Positions 17,831 to 26,872 of a stretch of DNA of 64,000 nt are shown here, piece by piece. Location of the stretch: assembly GCA_963753545.1 (NCBI GenBank), contig CAVWCQ010000008.1, positions 1,736,001 to 1,800,000 on the forward strand, given 5' to 3'. Source of the DNA: CAVWCQ01 sp963753545. Lineage in GTDB: Bacteria; Chloroflexota; Anaerolineae; Aggregatilineales; Aggregatilineaceae. How positions within the stretch are numbered: position 1 is the stretch's first letter; each line of letters opens with the position of its first letter. A program made the translations under genes and the position numbers. The notes under the pieces are model-generated. The model was not told the origin of the DNA. It saw only the letters and a list, made by a program, of their open reading frames with translations, and did no database searches.

Positions 17831-18020
17831 ATTTTTTCGCTCGCCAGCGCGGCAGGGATGAGATGTAATACCCTCCTCCAAAAATGTGCCAAAATCCGAA
17901 GTTGGCACAGCGTTAGGAAACCGTTAGTCGTGAAACCGGAAAGGGGGGGGTAAAAGGATCGCCACGACGAAATAGTGATCAACTAATTTTTTCGAAAAGT
18001 TTGTTAATGATGGGTATACA

Positions 18021-18052
18021 CTCCTCTCCCGCAGACAGAGCAGGGAGAGGAG
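18021..18052. repeat. CTCCTCTCCC palindrome
   Basis: CTCCTCTCCC is matched by GGGAGAGGAG 11 bases later. It belongs to the CCCTCTCC-type intergenic repeats also seen near 35414, 49683, 55272 and 57040. Confidence 0.6.
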
Positions 18053-18056
18053 TTAG

Positions 18057-18111
18057 AGTCCCTTTAGTGGACTTTCTTCGCTTGTTATAGCCGGAGGTTT
18101 TAACCTCCGGC
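18057..18111. repeat. Composite repeat with two palindromes
   Basis: AGTCC-x7-GGACT (18057-18073) is joined by a short spacer to the long palindrome GCCGGAGGTTTTAACCTCCGGC (18090-18111). The second hairpin lies ten bases beyond the AAA gene stop and could terminate it. This two-hairpin unit looks like a third class of dispersed element, present once in the window. Confidence 0.6.
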
Positions 18112-18120
18112 GAAATGGCC

Positions 18121-19473
18121 CTACAAATCCACGAAATACGCCGACGCGGCCCGATCCAGCAGTTCTTTCGTCATGGCGGGCGGCCGGTTCAGATACCGCG
18201 CGATGTCGAGCAACTGGTCGATGATGTCGCGCGGATGCACCGAGCGCATATTGCGGTCTGTTCTTGATATACCACTCCTGCAGCAGGTAGGCCAGCCCCT
18301 TCTCGTCGTACGGGACGCGCTTGGCCTCGCACACGCGCTTGAAGATCTCGCGGAACTCCTCGTAGCGTCGGATCGCCCACTTCGATCTTGTGCCGGATAC
18401 GGCGCAGGAACGCTTCGTCCACCAGGTCGGCGGGCGGCATATTGGTGCAGAACACGATCAGCACGTTGAACGGAATCTCGATCTTGCGCCCCGTCGCCAG
18501 CGTCAGGAAGTCCACGCGGCTTTCCAGCGGCACGATCCAGCGGTTCAGCAGATCGCGCGGGCGCACCTGCTGCCGTCCGAAGTCGTCAATCAGGAACATG
18601 CCGCCGTTGGCCTTCATCTGGAACGGCGCTTCGTAATACTTGTTGATCGGGTCATACACCAGATCGAGCGTTTCCAGCGTCAGTTCACCGCCGACCATGA
18701 TCACCGGGCGGCGGATGCGGATCCAGCGCGGATCGCGCTTGTCGCCTGTGTGTCATGCCTCGCGCTGCATCGGTTCGTCGGGCAGCAATCTCGTGGTTGA
18801 CGTTGTCAAAGACGCGGATCACCTGCCCATCCACGTCGAAGGCATACGGAATCCAGATCGGGCTGCCCAGGATCATGCGGCCGACCGCCTCGGCGATGGT
18901 CGTCTTACCGTTGCCGGGCGGTCCGTACATGAAGATCGATTTGCCGGAGTTGACCGCCGGGCCGATGCGTCCGTACATGTCGTCGGTGATGATCAGTCCC
19001 TTGAGCGCCTTTTCGATGGTGTCACGGTGCACGGCAAGTTTGGCGCGGGCCTGGGCGTTCATGGCGTTGACATATTGATCCAGGGTGACCGGGCAGGGGC
19101 CAGCGTACTGGGTGCGGGCCAGCGCTTCGTGAGCCTTTTCGATGCCCTTCAGCGTGATCACATATTCAAATGCGCCCGATCCCAAACCGCCGCCGCCGCG
19201 CACTTCGACAAACTTTTCGCGCTTGAGGCCTTCCAAAATCAAGTCCACAATTCCCGTAAACGGCAGGTTCATCTGATCCGCGATCTTGTTGCCGGACAGA
19301 TAACCGCCAAAGTACATAATTTTGATGGCGAGATCGGACAGAATGCCGATATTCAGCCCGGTATCCTGAATGGTACGCAGCAGCGGCGGGACCCAGGCTT
19401 GAGGCCGGGCCTGCGCGTTGCTCTGCGCATTCGGATTCGGGGGGGGATTGGTCATGCGCATACGGTCGGTCAT
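18121..19473 (-). pseudogene. AAA-family ATPase with N-terminal helical/winged domain, frameshifted
   Basis: The start overlaps the upstream aminotransferase stop (ATGA). Residues 1-150 include a probable winged-helix region (LSDLAIKIMYFGGYLSG, then LEGLKREKFVEVRGG). Walker A is FMYGPPGNGKTTIAEAVGR; the frame then changes near 18740. Walker B follows in another frame (GGMFLIDDFGRQQVRPRDLL) with a sensor region VLIVFCTNMPPADLVDEAFL. At least two further shifts (near 18365 and 18270) lead to the tail DIIDQLLDIARYLNRPP and a TAG at 18121. A MoxR-like remodelling role is possible. Good protein in each frame suggests sequencing errors. Confidence 0.65.
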
Positions 19474-20669
19474 GGTCGGTAGTCTCCCAGAATTTCACCC
19501 ACGCGGCATACTTCTTCTTCGGTATTATAACAGTGTGTCGAGATGCGCAAGTGCGGCATACCCGCTGCATCCCAATGTTTGGTGACCCGCACGCCTGCCG
19601 CGTTGAGTTTGGCCATCATCTGCGCGGCGAACAGGTCCGCTTCCTTCGGCTGATCCGGCTCGCCCAGGCGGATTGTCGTTATGGGGCCGTGCTGCGCCGG
19701 ATCGCTGGGGGTGATCGCCGTGTAGCCGCGCCCCTGCAGATCGTCCAGGGCGACCTCGGTCAGATGGCAGGTCCAGGCGTCGATCTTTTCCATGCCGATC
19801 CGCCGCAAATAGCGCACGCTCTCCACCAGACCCACCATGCCCGGAATATTGACCGTGCCCATCATGAAGCGCTGCGCGGCCTCTCCCGGAGTCGTTTTGT
19901 AGACCAGCCAGTGTTCCCAATCTGCCACAGAGACCGGGCCGAGTAAACTGGGAGTCATTCTCTCTGCGAGATCGCCCCGCACATAGAGGAATCCTTGTCC
20001 GGGCGGCCCCATCAGTGATTTTTGCCCGCCTGCCGACAGAATATCGATGTTCATCGCCTGCACATCAATCGGCATGTGTCCGGCTGCCTGGATCGCGTCT
20101 ACGGCAAAGAGTACGCCGCGTTCCCGGCAGTAGGTTCCCAGTGCGCTCAGATCGGCGCGGTGCCCGGAGAGAAACTGCACAGCGCTCACGGCAACCAGCC
20201 GCGTGCGGGGTGTCATGTGCCGGGCGAGTGCGTCCAGCGTCAGGCCGCCGTGTTCCGCCGGGATCATCTGGATTTCCACGCCCAGCCGGTGCAGTGCCAT
20301 CCAGGGGTAAACGTTGGATGGGAATTCCTGGTCCGCCAGCAGAATCACATCGCCCGGCTGCCAGTCGATAGACGGCGCGACAGTGTTCAGCCCGGCGGAC
20401 GTGCTGGGCACGCCGACCACTTCACGCGGATCGGCGGCGTTGATATGGCGGGCAATTTCCACCATGAACAGGCTGAACAGATCGCCCAACTGGGGAAGGC
20501 CCATAAACAAAGCCTGCGGATCGTTGACCAGCCACTCGTTGATCTCATCCATACGCTGCCGGGTCGGCAGTGGGATGGGCGATATGCTGGCGTGGTTGAG
20601 ATAAGTCAGCTTCTGGCAGATCGGGAACGCCTGCCGGACAGCTTCCAGATCATAAGGGGGATGAGTCAC
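19470..20669 (-). CDS. Class V aminotransferase (cysteine desulfurase-like fold)
   Basis: 399 residues. PLP enzyme: LTYLNHASISPIPLPTR near the N-terminus, VGVPSTSAGLNTVA in the cofactor-binding region, VLFAVDAIQAAGHMPID with the Asp that contacts the pyridine ring, and the Schiff-base Lys in LSAGGQKSLMGPPGQGF. Chosen start is the GTG at 20669 because AAGGAGTG lies eight bases upstream; the ATG at 20720 would add an odd hydrophobic tail. Could be a selenocysteine-lyase-like, isopenicillin-N-epimerase-like or kynureninase-like enzyme. Its last bases overlap the AAA ATPase start, so both are one operon. Confidence 0.85.
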   Translation of the reverse strand: MTHPPYDLEAVRQAFPICQKLTYLNHASISPIPLPTRQRMDEINEWLVNDPQALFMGLPQLGDLFSLFMVEIARHINAADPREVVGVPSTSAGLNTVAPSIDWQPGDVILLADQEFPSNVYPWMALHRLGVEIQMIPAEHGGLTLDALARHMTPRTRLVAVSAVQFLSGHRADLSALGTYCRERGVLFAVDAIQAAGHMPIDVQAMNIDILSAGGQKSLMGPPGQGFLYVRGDLAERMTPSLLGPVSVADWEHWLVYKTTPGEAAQRFMMGTVNIPGMVGLVESVRYLRRIGMEKIDAWTCHLTEVALDDLQGRGYTAITPSDPAQHGPITTIRLGEPDQPKEADLFAAQMMAKLNAAGVRVTKHWDAAGMPHLRISTHCYNTEEEVCRVGEILGDYRP

Positions 20670-20826
20670 TATAAAGACACTCCTTACCGAGAACCAATAA
20701 AACCTGTGTTGAAGGATCAAGAATCATTATACCGCGCATACAAAGCCAGGGATACAGGATGAGAGTCCTTGCAACCTAAAGAGACTGCCATCTTTTTTAC
20801 TCACCAATTTCTAATGTAAGAGTTGG

Positions 20827-20855
20827 TTGCAAACCCCAAAAACGAGTGATATACT
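20827..20855 (+). promoter_or_regulatory. Sigma70-type promoter for the MBL-fold gene
   Basis: TTGCAA (20827-20832), 17-base spacer, TATACT (20850-20855). The start codon is 55 bases on. GGTTGCAA at 20825-20832 is the inverted complement of TTGCAACC at 20769-20776, so a repressor-type site could overlap the -35. Confidence 0.6.
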
Positions 20856-20910
20856 GGTTTCGTGTTTACAAGTTTTTTATATCGCACGAGGCGTTACCGG
20901 GGAGCAATTG

Positions 20911-21534
20911 ATGATCGACCGTATCCAATGGCTGGGGCATGGCAGCTTCAGGATCCAAGGTCCACCCATCATTTATATCAATCCCTGGCGTATTTCCCGC
21001 GATTCCACTCATGCAGACGTTATTCTAATCACCAACGACCAGTACGATCACTGCTCTCCTGCCGATATTGATAAGCTTCGTGGACCAAATACACTTTTGA
21101 TTGCGAATGCAAGCGCGGCGTTAGTTCTGGGTTGTGAAACAATGGTGCTGCGGCCCTGGCAAAGCGCCAATATTGGCCGGGCAAGAATTACCGCCGTTCC
21201 AGCCTATACATTTACGAACCACCACCCCATCTCCAAAGGCGAATTAGGCTTTGTAATCTCTATAGACTATTATGATATTTATTATGCGGGCAGCACGGAC
21301 ATTGTGCCGGAACTGGGCCATATTCAGGCCGACGTCGCGATTGTCCCCGTTGGAGCAGGGCAGGGTACCATGACCCTCTCCGACACGGTGGATCTGGTTA
21401 ACCGGATGAAACCGTCCTGGCTCATTCCGAGCCATTGGGGAACAAGTGGCGGCACCTACTTAGATGTTCAGGCACTGGCCCGCGCCCTCGATGGTCAGAC
21501 GAATGTCGTCTTGCCGGAACGGGCCAAACAATAA
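20911..21534 (+). CDS. MBL-fold hydrolase-like protein with degenerate metal motif
   Basis: 207 residues, like the small L-ascorbate-lactonase/UlaG-like MBL proteins. The opening IQWLGHGSFRIQGPPIIYIN and the segments DIYYAGSTDIVPEL and SWLIPSHWGTSGG fit. In the usual HxHxDH site, this protein has ITNDQYDHCSP, so the first two His are replaced by Asn and Gln, while Asp and the last His remain. It may therefore bind a single metal or none. GGGGAG before the ATG at 20911 fixes the start. Confidence 0.75.
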   Translation: MIDRIQWLGHGSFRIQGPPIIYINPWRISRDSTHADVILITNDQYDHCSPADIDKLRGPNTLLIANASAALVLGCETMVLRPWQSANIGRARITAVPAYTFTNHHPISKGELGFVISIDYYDIYYAGSTDIVPELGHIQADVAIVPVGAGQGTMTLSDTVDLVNRMKPSWLIPSHWGTSGGTYLDVQALARALDGQTNVVLPERAKQ

Positions 21535-21596
21535 TTTGCGTATTTGAACGTCCCGATGTAGATTTAATCTGCTTTTAACAATAGAATATTAATGAC

Positions 21597-21837
21597 GGCC
21601 CAAAAAACTTTGCAGGTCAAAAAACTTCTGAAACTATACTTACAGACCTGCCGACGCCGTCAATAAAATTTAGGACTGGCAAAAGACTTTTCAAAATATT
21701 TTTTCGTTCCACCTATGGGATTTCAGTAAGACCCTTTGAACTTATGATTTGTACCACCCAAAAGACCTTAGTGACTTACAATTAGTAGTGCCAAAAGTTT
21801 TAGATCGTCCAAAATACTTTCGGTCCTTCAATTACTT
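21597..21837. repeat. AT-rich array of CCAAAAGACTTT-like and ACTTACA motifs
   Basis: About six imperfect copies of yCAAAAgaCTTT occur at 21597-21611, 21615-21629, 21677-21691, 21756-21770, 21789-21803 and 21808-21822, in the same orientation. ACTTACA occurs three times between and after them (near 21638, 21774 and 21832). Spacing is irregular. The block is much more AT-rich than its neighbours and non-coding. It could be a multi-site protein-binding region or a decayed repeat element. Confidence 0.5.
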
Positions 21838-21851
21838 ACACAGGGATTTTC

Positions 21852-21857
21852 TATAAT
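21852..21857 (+). promoter_or_regulatory. Perfect -10 hexamer TATAAT
   Basis: TATAAT lies just before a terminator hairpin, so any transcript starting here would be very short. TCAATT 18 bases upstream is a poor -35. It may be chance in AT-rich DNA. Confidence 0.3.
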
Positions 21858-21863
21858 TTTGCT

Positions 21864-21895
21864 GAGGCGGTCTTTTAGGGGCCGCCTCATTTTTT
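21864..21895 (+). terminator. Rho-independent terminator
   Basis: GAGGCGG pairs with CCGCCTC (21882-21888), followed by ATTTTTT. It is the first terminator downstream of the MBL-fold gene, 330 bases after its stop, so the AT-rich array may be transcribed as a long 3' leader. Confidence 0.8.
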
Positions 21896-21910
21896 GTTGT
21901 ACCTGAATAC

Positions 21911-21933
21911 TAGGGGCGCTGCTTGCTGCGCCC
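21911..21933 (+). repeat. Short GTAGGGGCG-family repeat
   Basis: TAGGGGCGCTGCTTGCTGCGCCCGC is a shortened copy of the family, lacking the middle. Confidence 0.6.
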
Positions 21934-21965
21934 GCTTCGTGTCAACCTAAGCCGTGAAGCGCCAT

Positions 21966-22040
21966 CCACTGACCCTCGCCAGCGAAGCCTGGAGAGGGTC
22001 GGCTGAACATGCTTTGCACTGTTCAGCCGGGGTGAGGTGC
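21966..22040 (+). repeat. CTCGCCAGCG...GGTGAGGTGCT dispersed repeat
   Basis: Contains CTCGCCAGCGAAGCCTGGAG, an inner inverted pair GGCTGAACATGC/GTTCAGCC, and ends GGGGTGAGGTGCT. The same order of elements occurs on the opposite strand at 57040-57112. Confidence 0.7.
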
Positions 22041-23089
22041 TTACCCCCCAATCAACCGGTCAACGGCCTCGCCCGCGTCTTTCGCCCACACGTCGCCGCC
22101 CACCTTTTTCCACAAATCATCTGCCAGGTTAAAGATCATTCCTCCGACCAGAATCGTGGGGTGGTAAAAAATAAAGTCGGAGTGTATTTGCTCCACCAGG
22201 GCGCGGATCGGCCCGACCTGAGGGCCAAGTGTCGCCGACAGCGCGATAACGGCAGGTTTGTGTTCGTCAATAAGAGCCAGCAGACTGGCTGCGGGCGTGT
22301 CCGCTCCTGTATTCAGAATCTCGTATCCGCCCTCGTGCAGAAGATCCGCCACCATGCGCGGCCCGACCTCGTGTCTGTTTTCGCTCAGGCACGCGACGAT
22401 AACCAGTTCGTTCCGGGGTTGGATAGCCACCACTTCGCTGGTCAAAATCGCCATGACGTCTTTGGTGATGGCGGTTGCCATGTGCTCCTGCGCGACAGAG
22501 ATTCGGTTCAGTTCCCAATGGTGCCCGATGGTATAGAGGACAGGCTGTAAGACCTGGAGATAAATATCGCGCAGAGTCATTCCCGCCTGGTACGTATCCC
22601 ACAGCAGGAGTTCAGCCAGCCGCCGCTTCCCTTTGAGAACGGTGCCGAGATAGGTTCGGGACAGCTCATTGATCGAAGGAACTTCATATAAAGCATGTTC
22701 GGTGGGCTGGGTTTGAAGTGCTTCCAGGGCTGCATCGAACAGCGGCTCCGCTGCTGCCCAGACAGGTTCCCCCAGCGTTTGGCGCATTTCCTTCGCGATC
22801 AGATCCAGCATTTCCGCAAGGTGGGGGCTTATACTGCGGGCGTTCAGGACAACATAAACCCAGCGTGCATATTCGACAAACGCCTGGGGGCAGCTCATAC
22901 GGACGGCAAAGACCAGAGCTTCCACGTGTGCATGGCAGTCTCTCCTGCACTGCTCGATCCCCTTGAGACCATGCTTTTCTCGCAGATCGGGATGGTTCGT
23001 ATAGAACTGGGCAGCCGCTAGATTAACAATTTTTTCCGCCGCGCTCTGGATGAATCTGCTGCTTGTTCCGGCGGTACTTCACCCCTCAT
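22041..23089 (-). CDS. Cobalamin-binding (B12-binding domain) sensor protein, one frameshift
   Basis: The cap domain WELNRISVAQEHMATAI matches the Wx-EH B12-binding cap, and the Rossmann B12 domain has CLSENRHEVGPRMVAD with the cobalt-ligand His, ILNTGADTPAASLLALI and the late ILVGGMIFN. No MerR HTH is seen. The frame is open upstream of the GTG at 22925; with one base added to the A-run near 23032-23037, it joins an ATG at 23089 preceded by GGGGGAG, giving an N-terminal helical part (LREKHGLKGIEQCRRDCHAH). About 350 residues. Likely light- or B12-responsive signalling. Confidence 0.75.
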
Positions 23090-23191
23090 AACTCCCCCTT
23101 GAGCTTTTAACAATCTATAAACAATTTCACTGTAGCACCAGAACTCTAAGAAAGGAAAGTACGGTCCTGGTTATAACCCGGTACAGGAATC

Positions 23192-23223
23192 AAAAGACCT
23201 CCTGTATTTCCAGGAGGTCTTTT
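23192..23223 (-). terminator. Perfect 13-bp terminator hairpin after clpX
   Basis: AAAAGACCTCCTG pairs exactly with CAGGAGGTCTTTT around a six-base loop. The flanking A and T runs allow termination in both directions; the natural user is tig-clpP-clpX, which ends at 23244. Confidence 0.9.
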
Positions 23224-23243
23224 CAGTTTCACAATTGCCAGGA

Positions 23244-24533
23244 TCAGGCAGCAATGTCCAGCGTGCCGTCTTCCCGCCACTGGAGCGGCTTGTCGTCCTT
23301 GAGAGTCACTTTCGGACGGCCCACCTTGTTGATCGCGTCGGCGTCGACAATCACCTGCTTGATCTGGTCCTTGTGTGAGGGCAGTTCAAACATCACGTCG
23401 AGCAGAGCAACCTCGATGATGCTGCGCAGACCGCGCGCGCCCGTTTCGCGGGCCATCGCCAGATCTGCCGCCGCTTCGAGTGCGTCGGGGGTGAAGACCA
23501 AATCAACCCCATCCAGCTTGAACATCTGCTGGAACTGCCGCACCAGGGCATTTTTCGGCTCGGTCAGGATGCGCACCAGCGCTTCCCGGTCCAGCGGATC
23601 GATCACGGTGAGTACCGGCAGACGTCCGACCAGTTCAGGAATCAGCCCGAATTTCATCAGGTCTTCCGGCGACACGCGGTGGAGCAGCCCGGTTTGTGAC
23701 GTATCCCGCGTGGGATCAGCCATGCCGAAACCCAGCGACCCCTTCACGCCGACGCGTTCCGCGACGATCTCGTCCAGGCCGTCGAACGTCCCGCCGCAAA
23801 TGAACAGGATGTTCCGCGTGTCGATCTGGATAAATTCCTGGTGCGGGTGTTTACGCCCTCCCTGCGGAGGAACATTCGCCAGCGTGCCCTCGACAATCTT
23901 GAGCAGCGCCTGCTGCACGCCTTCGCCGCTGACATCGCGTGTGATCGACGGGTTATCGCCCGACTTGCGGGTGATTTTGTCGATCTCGTCGATGTAGATG
24001 ATCCCCTGCTGAGCGCGGGGGATATCAAAGTCGGCGGCCTGGATCAGGCGCAGCAGAATGTTTTCCACGTCTTCGCCCACGTATCCCGCTTCGGTAAGCG
24101 AGGTCGCGTCGGAGATGCAGAAGGGAACATCCAGCATACGCGCCAGAGTTTGAGCCAACAGCGTTTTGCCGCTGCCTGTCGGACCAATCAACAGCACGTT
24201 GCTCTTATCAAGCTCGACATCCGCGATTGTTCCCCCGGCATTGACGCGCTTGTAGTGGTTATAAACAGCCACCGACAAAACGCGCTTGGCCTGTTCCTGC
24301 CCAATAACGTACTGGTCCAGTTCAGCCAAGATTTCACGCGGGGTCGGCACGCGCTCAATGTGGAAATTCTCACCCCCGGACGAGCGGCGCATTTCGTCGC
24401 GCAGAATGTCTTCACACAGGTAAACACATTCGTCGCAGATGAACACGCCATCCGGTCCAGGAATGAGCCGGTTGACTTCATCGATGGTGCGCCTGCAAAA
24501 AGAGCACCGTTGTGGTCCGAGAACGTAGCTCAC
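23244..24533 (-). CDS. clpX: ATP-dependent Clp protease ATPase subunit ClpX
   Basis: 429 residues, full length. N-terminal zinc-binding domain with Cys10, Cys13, Cys33 and Cys36; Walker A GPTGSGKT (117-124); Walker B IIYIDEIDKITR; pore-loop segment EAGYVGEDVENIL; sensor and arginine-finger region LIPELVGRLPV; C-terminal GARGLRSIIE. It unfolds tagged substrates and passes them to ClpP. Overlaps clpP by four bases (ATGA), so translation is coupled. Order tig-clpP-clpX on one strand is classical. Confidence 0.97.
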   Translation of the reverse strand: MSYVLGPQRCSFCRRTIDEVNRLIPGPDGVFICDECVYLCEDILRDEMRRSSGGENFHIERVPTPREILAELDQYVIGQEQAKRVLSVAVYNHYKRVNAGGTIADVELDKSNVLLIGPTGSGKTLLAQTLARMLDVPFCISDATSLTEAGYVGEDVENILLRLIQAADFDIPRAQQGIIYIDEIDKITRKSGDNPSITRDVSGEGVQQALLKIVEGTLANVPPQGGRKHPHQEFIQIDTRNILFICGGTFDGLDEIVAERVGVKGSLGFGMADPTRDTSQTGLLHRVSPEDLMKFGLIPELVGRLPVLTVIDPLDREALVRILTEPKNALVRQFQQMFKLDGVDLVFTPDALEAAADLAMARETGARGLRSIIEVALLDVMFELPSHKDQIKQVIVDADAINKVGRPKVTLKDDKPLQWREDGTLDIAA

Positions 24534-25207
24534 TTAACTTTTTCTTCCTTTGCCTCTTTGGAGTCTTTGGCATCCTTGGGCTGGGCCTGTTTTTTGCTTT
24601 CGCCCTTGTCAGGTGCTTCCAACACGCCGTCGATCAGGCCGTACTTCATGGCCTGGTCCGCCGTCATGTAGAAGTCACGATCGGTGTCTTCTTCGATGCG
24701 CGACAGCGGTTGGCCTGTGCGTTCAGACAGTATCTTATTCAGCAAATCGCGCTGGCGCAAAATCTCGCGTGCCTGAATCTCGATATCGCTGGCTTGTCCG
24801 CCGCCGCCCGATGACCAGGGCTGGTGCATATGGACGGTTGCGTTCGACAGCGCGAAGCGCCGCCCCTTGGTGCCTGCTGCCAGCAGGACGGTGCCGAAGC
24901 TGGCCGTCAGGCCCACTGCCACCGTCTGTACGGGGGCGCGAATCTGGCGCATGGTGTCAAAGATCGCCAACCCTGCGTAGATCATCCCGCCCGGCGAGTT
25001 GATGTACATCTGGATCTGCTTGTCCGGATCTTCGCGGTCCAGGAACAGCAGTTGGGCAACGATCAGGTTTGCGATCTGGTCATTGATTCCGGTTCCCAGA
25101 AAAATGATGCGTTCCTTGAGCAGCAGCGAATAAATGTCATACGCGCGTTCGCCCCGTCCACTGGTTTCGATAACCATTGGGATCAGGCCGTTGTAGCTAT
25201 CCATCAT
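24530..25207 (-). CDS. clpP: ATP-dependent Clp protease proteolytic subunit
   Basis: 225 residues with an extended acidic/basic C-terminal tail (KDAKDSKEAKEEK). Catalytic triad: Ser103 in VGLTASFGTVLLAAG (the common GxAASMG is changed to LTASFG but keeps the Ser), His128 in VHMHQP and the Asp near 174 in EEDTDRDFYM. Forms a barrel that degrades proteins unfolded by ClpX. The start could be either of two adjacent Met codons. Part of the tig-clpP-clpX operon. Confidence 0.95.
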   Translation of the reverse strand: MMDSYNGLIPMVIETSGRGERAYDIYSLLLKERIIFLGTGINDQIANLIVAQLLFLDREDPDKQIQMYINSPGGMIYAGLAIFDTMRQIRAPVQTVAVGLTASFGTVLLAAGTKGRRFALSNATVHMHQPWSSGGGGQASDIEIQAREILRQRDLLNKILSERTGQPLSRIEEDTDRDFYMTADQAMKYGLIDGVLEAPDKGESKKQAQPKDAKDSKEAKEEKVK

Positions 25208-25268
25208 TTTGGCTCCTTGTGTAGGTTGACCACAGGTGGACGTGCCCGCTCTGCGCGAACTCCGCCCC

Positions 25269-26842
25269 CTACTCAGATTGTTGAGATTCGCTTTCCGCCG
25301 CCGTTTGTGTCTGCTCGGTTTCAGTTGTGGGTGCTTCGTCCGCAGACGCGGCAGGCTTCGGGGTTGGACCTACAGCCGGGCTTTCCCCCTTGGCGATAGC
25401 AACCAGCCGTTCAAAGGCGCGGTCAGTTGCCATTCTATTAGAGATATTAAAGCGACTTGCGTCCGTTGTCAGGAACTTCTTCAACTGTTCAGACTGTCCG
25501 CCGCCCATCGACGCGCTCATCTTGTCGATTTCGGCATCCAGATCTTCGTCGCTGATGGTCAGTTCCTCGCGCTTGACGAGTTCGCCCAGGGCGAGCGCGC
25601 GTATCGCGCGTCGGGTAGCCGCTTCACGGTACTGTTCACCAACCTGTTCGCGAGACTGTTGGGTGATGCGCATGAAATCGTCCAGCGTCAGACCCTGCTG
25701 GCGCAGGTTGCGGTCGAGTTCGCCGAGCATATCTTCGATGTAATCATCAGCCAGTTCCTTCGGGTAGCTGACCGTTGCGCCCTCGACAAGCTGATCCAGC
25801 GCTTTTTCGGCCAGTTCCTGGTCCGCGACATTCTTGGCGCTTTCTTCCAGGCGCTTGCGCACGTCAACACGCAGATCGAGCATATTGTTGATCTCGTCGT
25901 GCGAAATGCGTCCGGCCAGTTCGTCGCTCCAGTCAGGCAGCGTGCGCGCCTGGACCTTGCCCATGATGGATTCGCAGCGAACAGTTTTCCCGGCGATATC
26001 TTCCATCTCATAACCGGCGGGGATGTCGAGCGTGAAGGTTTTTTCTTCGCCCTCGCTCAATCCAACAAGCTGAGCCGAAAATCCGGGGAACAGATCGTCG
26101 TTGTCGTCCCGCAGCACGCGCTCGTAATCGTGCTGGTGGATGAGGACGCGATCCTCTGCTTCTTCCGCATCGTCTTCTGGGGTTGCTTCGCCTTCAGGCT
26201 TTTCTTCTTCTGCTTCTTCCGCACTGTTTGTTTCGCTGGCACTGCTGGCTTCGCTCTAGCTCATGCGCCGCTAGCTTCACTCGCGCCGCCAGTTTCGCTG
26301 GCACTGTCAGCATCGTTTACGACGGTCACTTCGATGTGCGACAGGGTGACGCGATCCCCCATTTTGGCCGGGCGCTCGACAGGTTCCAGTAGAGCCTGTT
26401 CTTCGCGCAGACCTTCCATGGCGCGGGTCACCATTTCGTCGGTAACTTCCTTGACTTCGTAGGGCAGGCGGATGGTGTCGCGGTAGCTGCCCAGTTCAAC
26501 AACGGGGCGCTCCGGGATACGGAAGATCAGCCTGACGCCCTCTTCGTCATCCTTGATATCTTGTAGACTGCCTGCGCCATAGGGTTCAACGCCGCTCGTT
26601 TCGAGGACTTCGTGATAGACCTCATCCCCGATTTCCTCAATCGCTTCACCCAGGACATATTGGCGTCCATACAGGTTCATGATGATATTGAACGGCGCTT
26701 TACCGGGGCGGAAGCCAGGGATGCGGCCCTTTTTGCCAAGCTTCTGAGCGGCTTTGCGCAGGGCCTTATCCACCCGTTCCGGTTCGAGCACGACCGTTAC
26801 GAGAGCGGTATGGTTATCTTGGTGTTCAGTCTGAATGTTCAC
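25269..26842 (-). CDS. tig: Trigger factor, one frameshift in an acidic linker
   Basis: Ribosome-associated chaperone and prolyl isomerase. The N-terminal ribosome-binding domain has KKGRIPGFRPGKAPFNIIM, close to the GFRxGKxP ribosome-contact motif. The PPIase domain is split by a long Ala/Ser/Glu-rich insertion (about residues 183-230) within which the frame shifts near 26260; the second half resumes with LIHQHDYERVLRDDNDDLFP, then PGFSAQLVGLSEGEEKTFTL. The C-terminal chaperone arms follow. One indel in low-complexity sequence is probably an error. About 520 residues when joined. Precedes clpP, as is common. Confidence 0.9.
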
Positions 26843-26872
26843 GTTCTATCCTTCGCAGTCTCGCACGCGGCG

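Noticed and set aside
17705..17908. Minus-strand 67-codon frame in the gap after nnr
   Set aside because: Runs across a dispersed repeat and has no start signal or protein-like pattern.
21597..21837. CRISPR array
   Set aside because: Motifs are short, imperfect and irregularly spaced, with no constant repeat/spacer lengths and no cas genes in the window.
23090..23190. Cobalamin riboswitch upstream of the B12-binding gene
   Set aside because: The 100-base leader has no B12-box-like sequence and is too short for the known structure.
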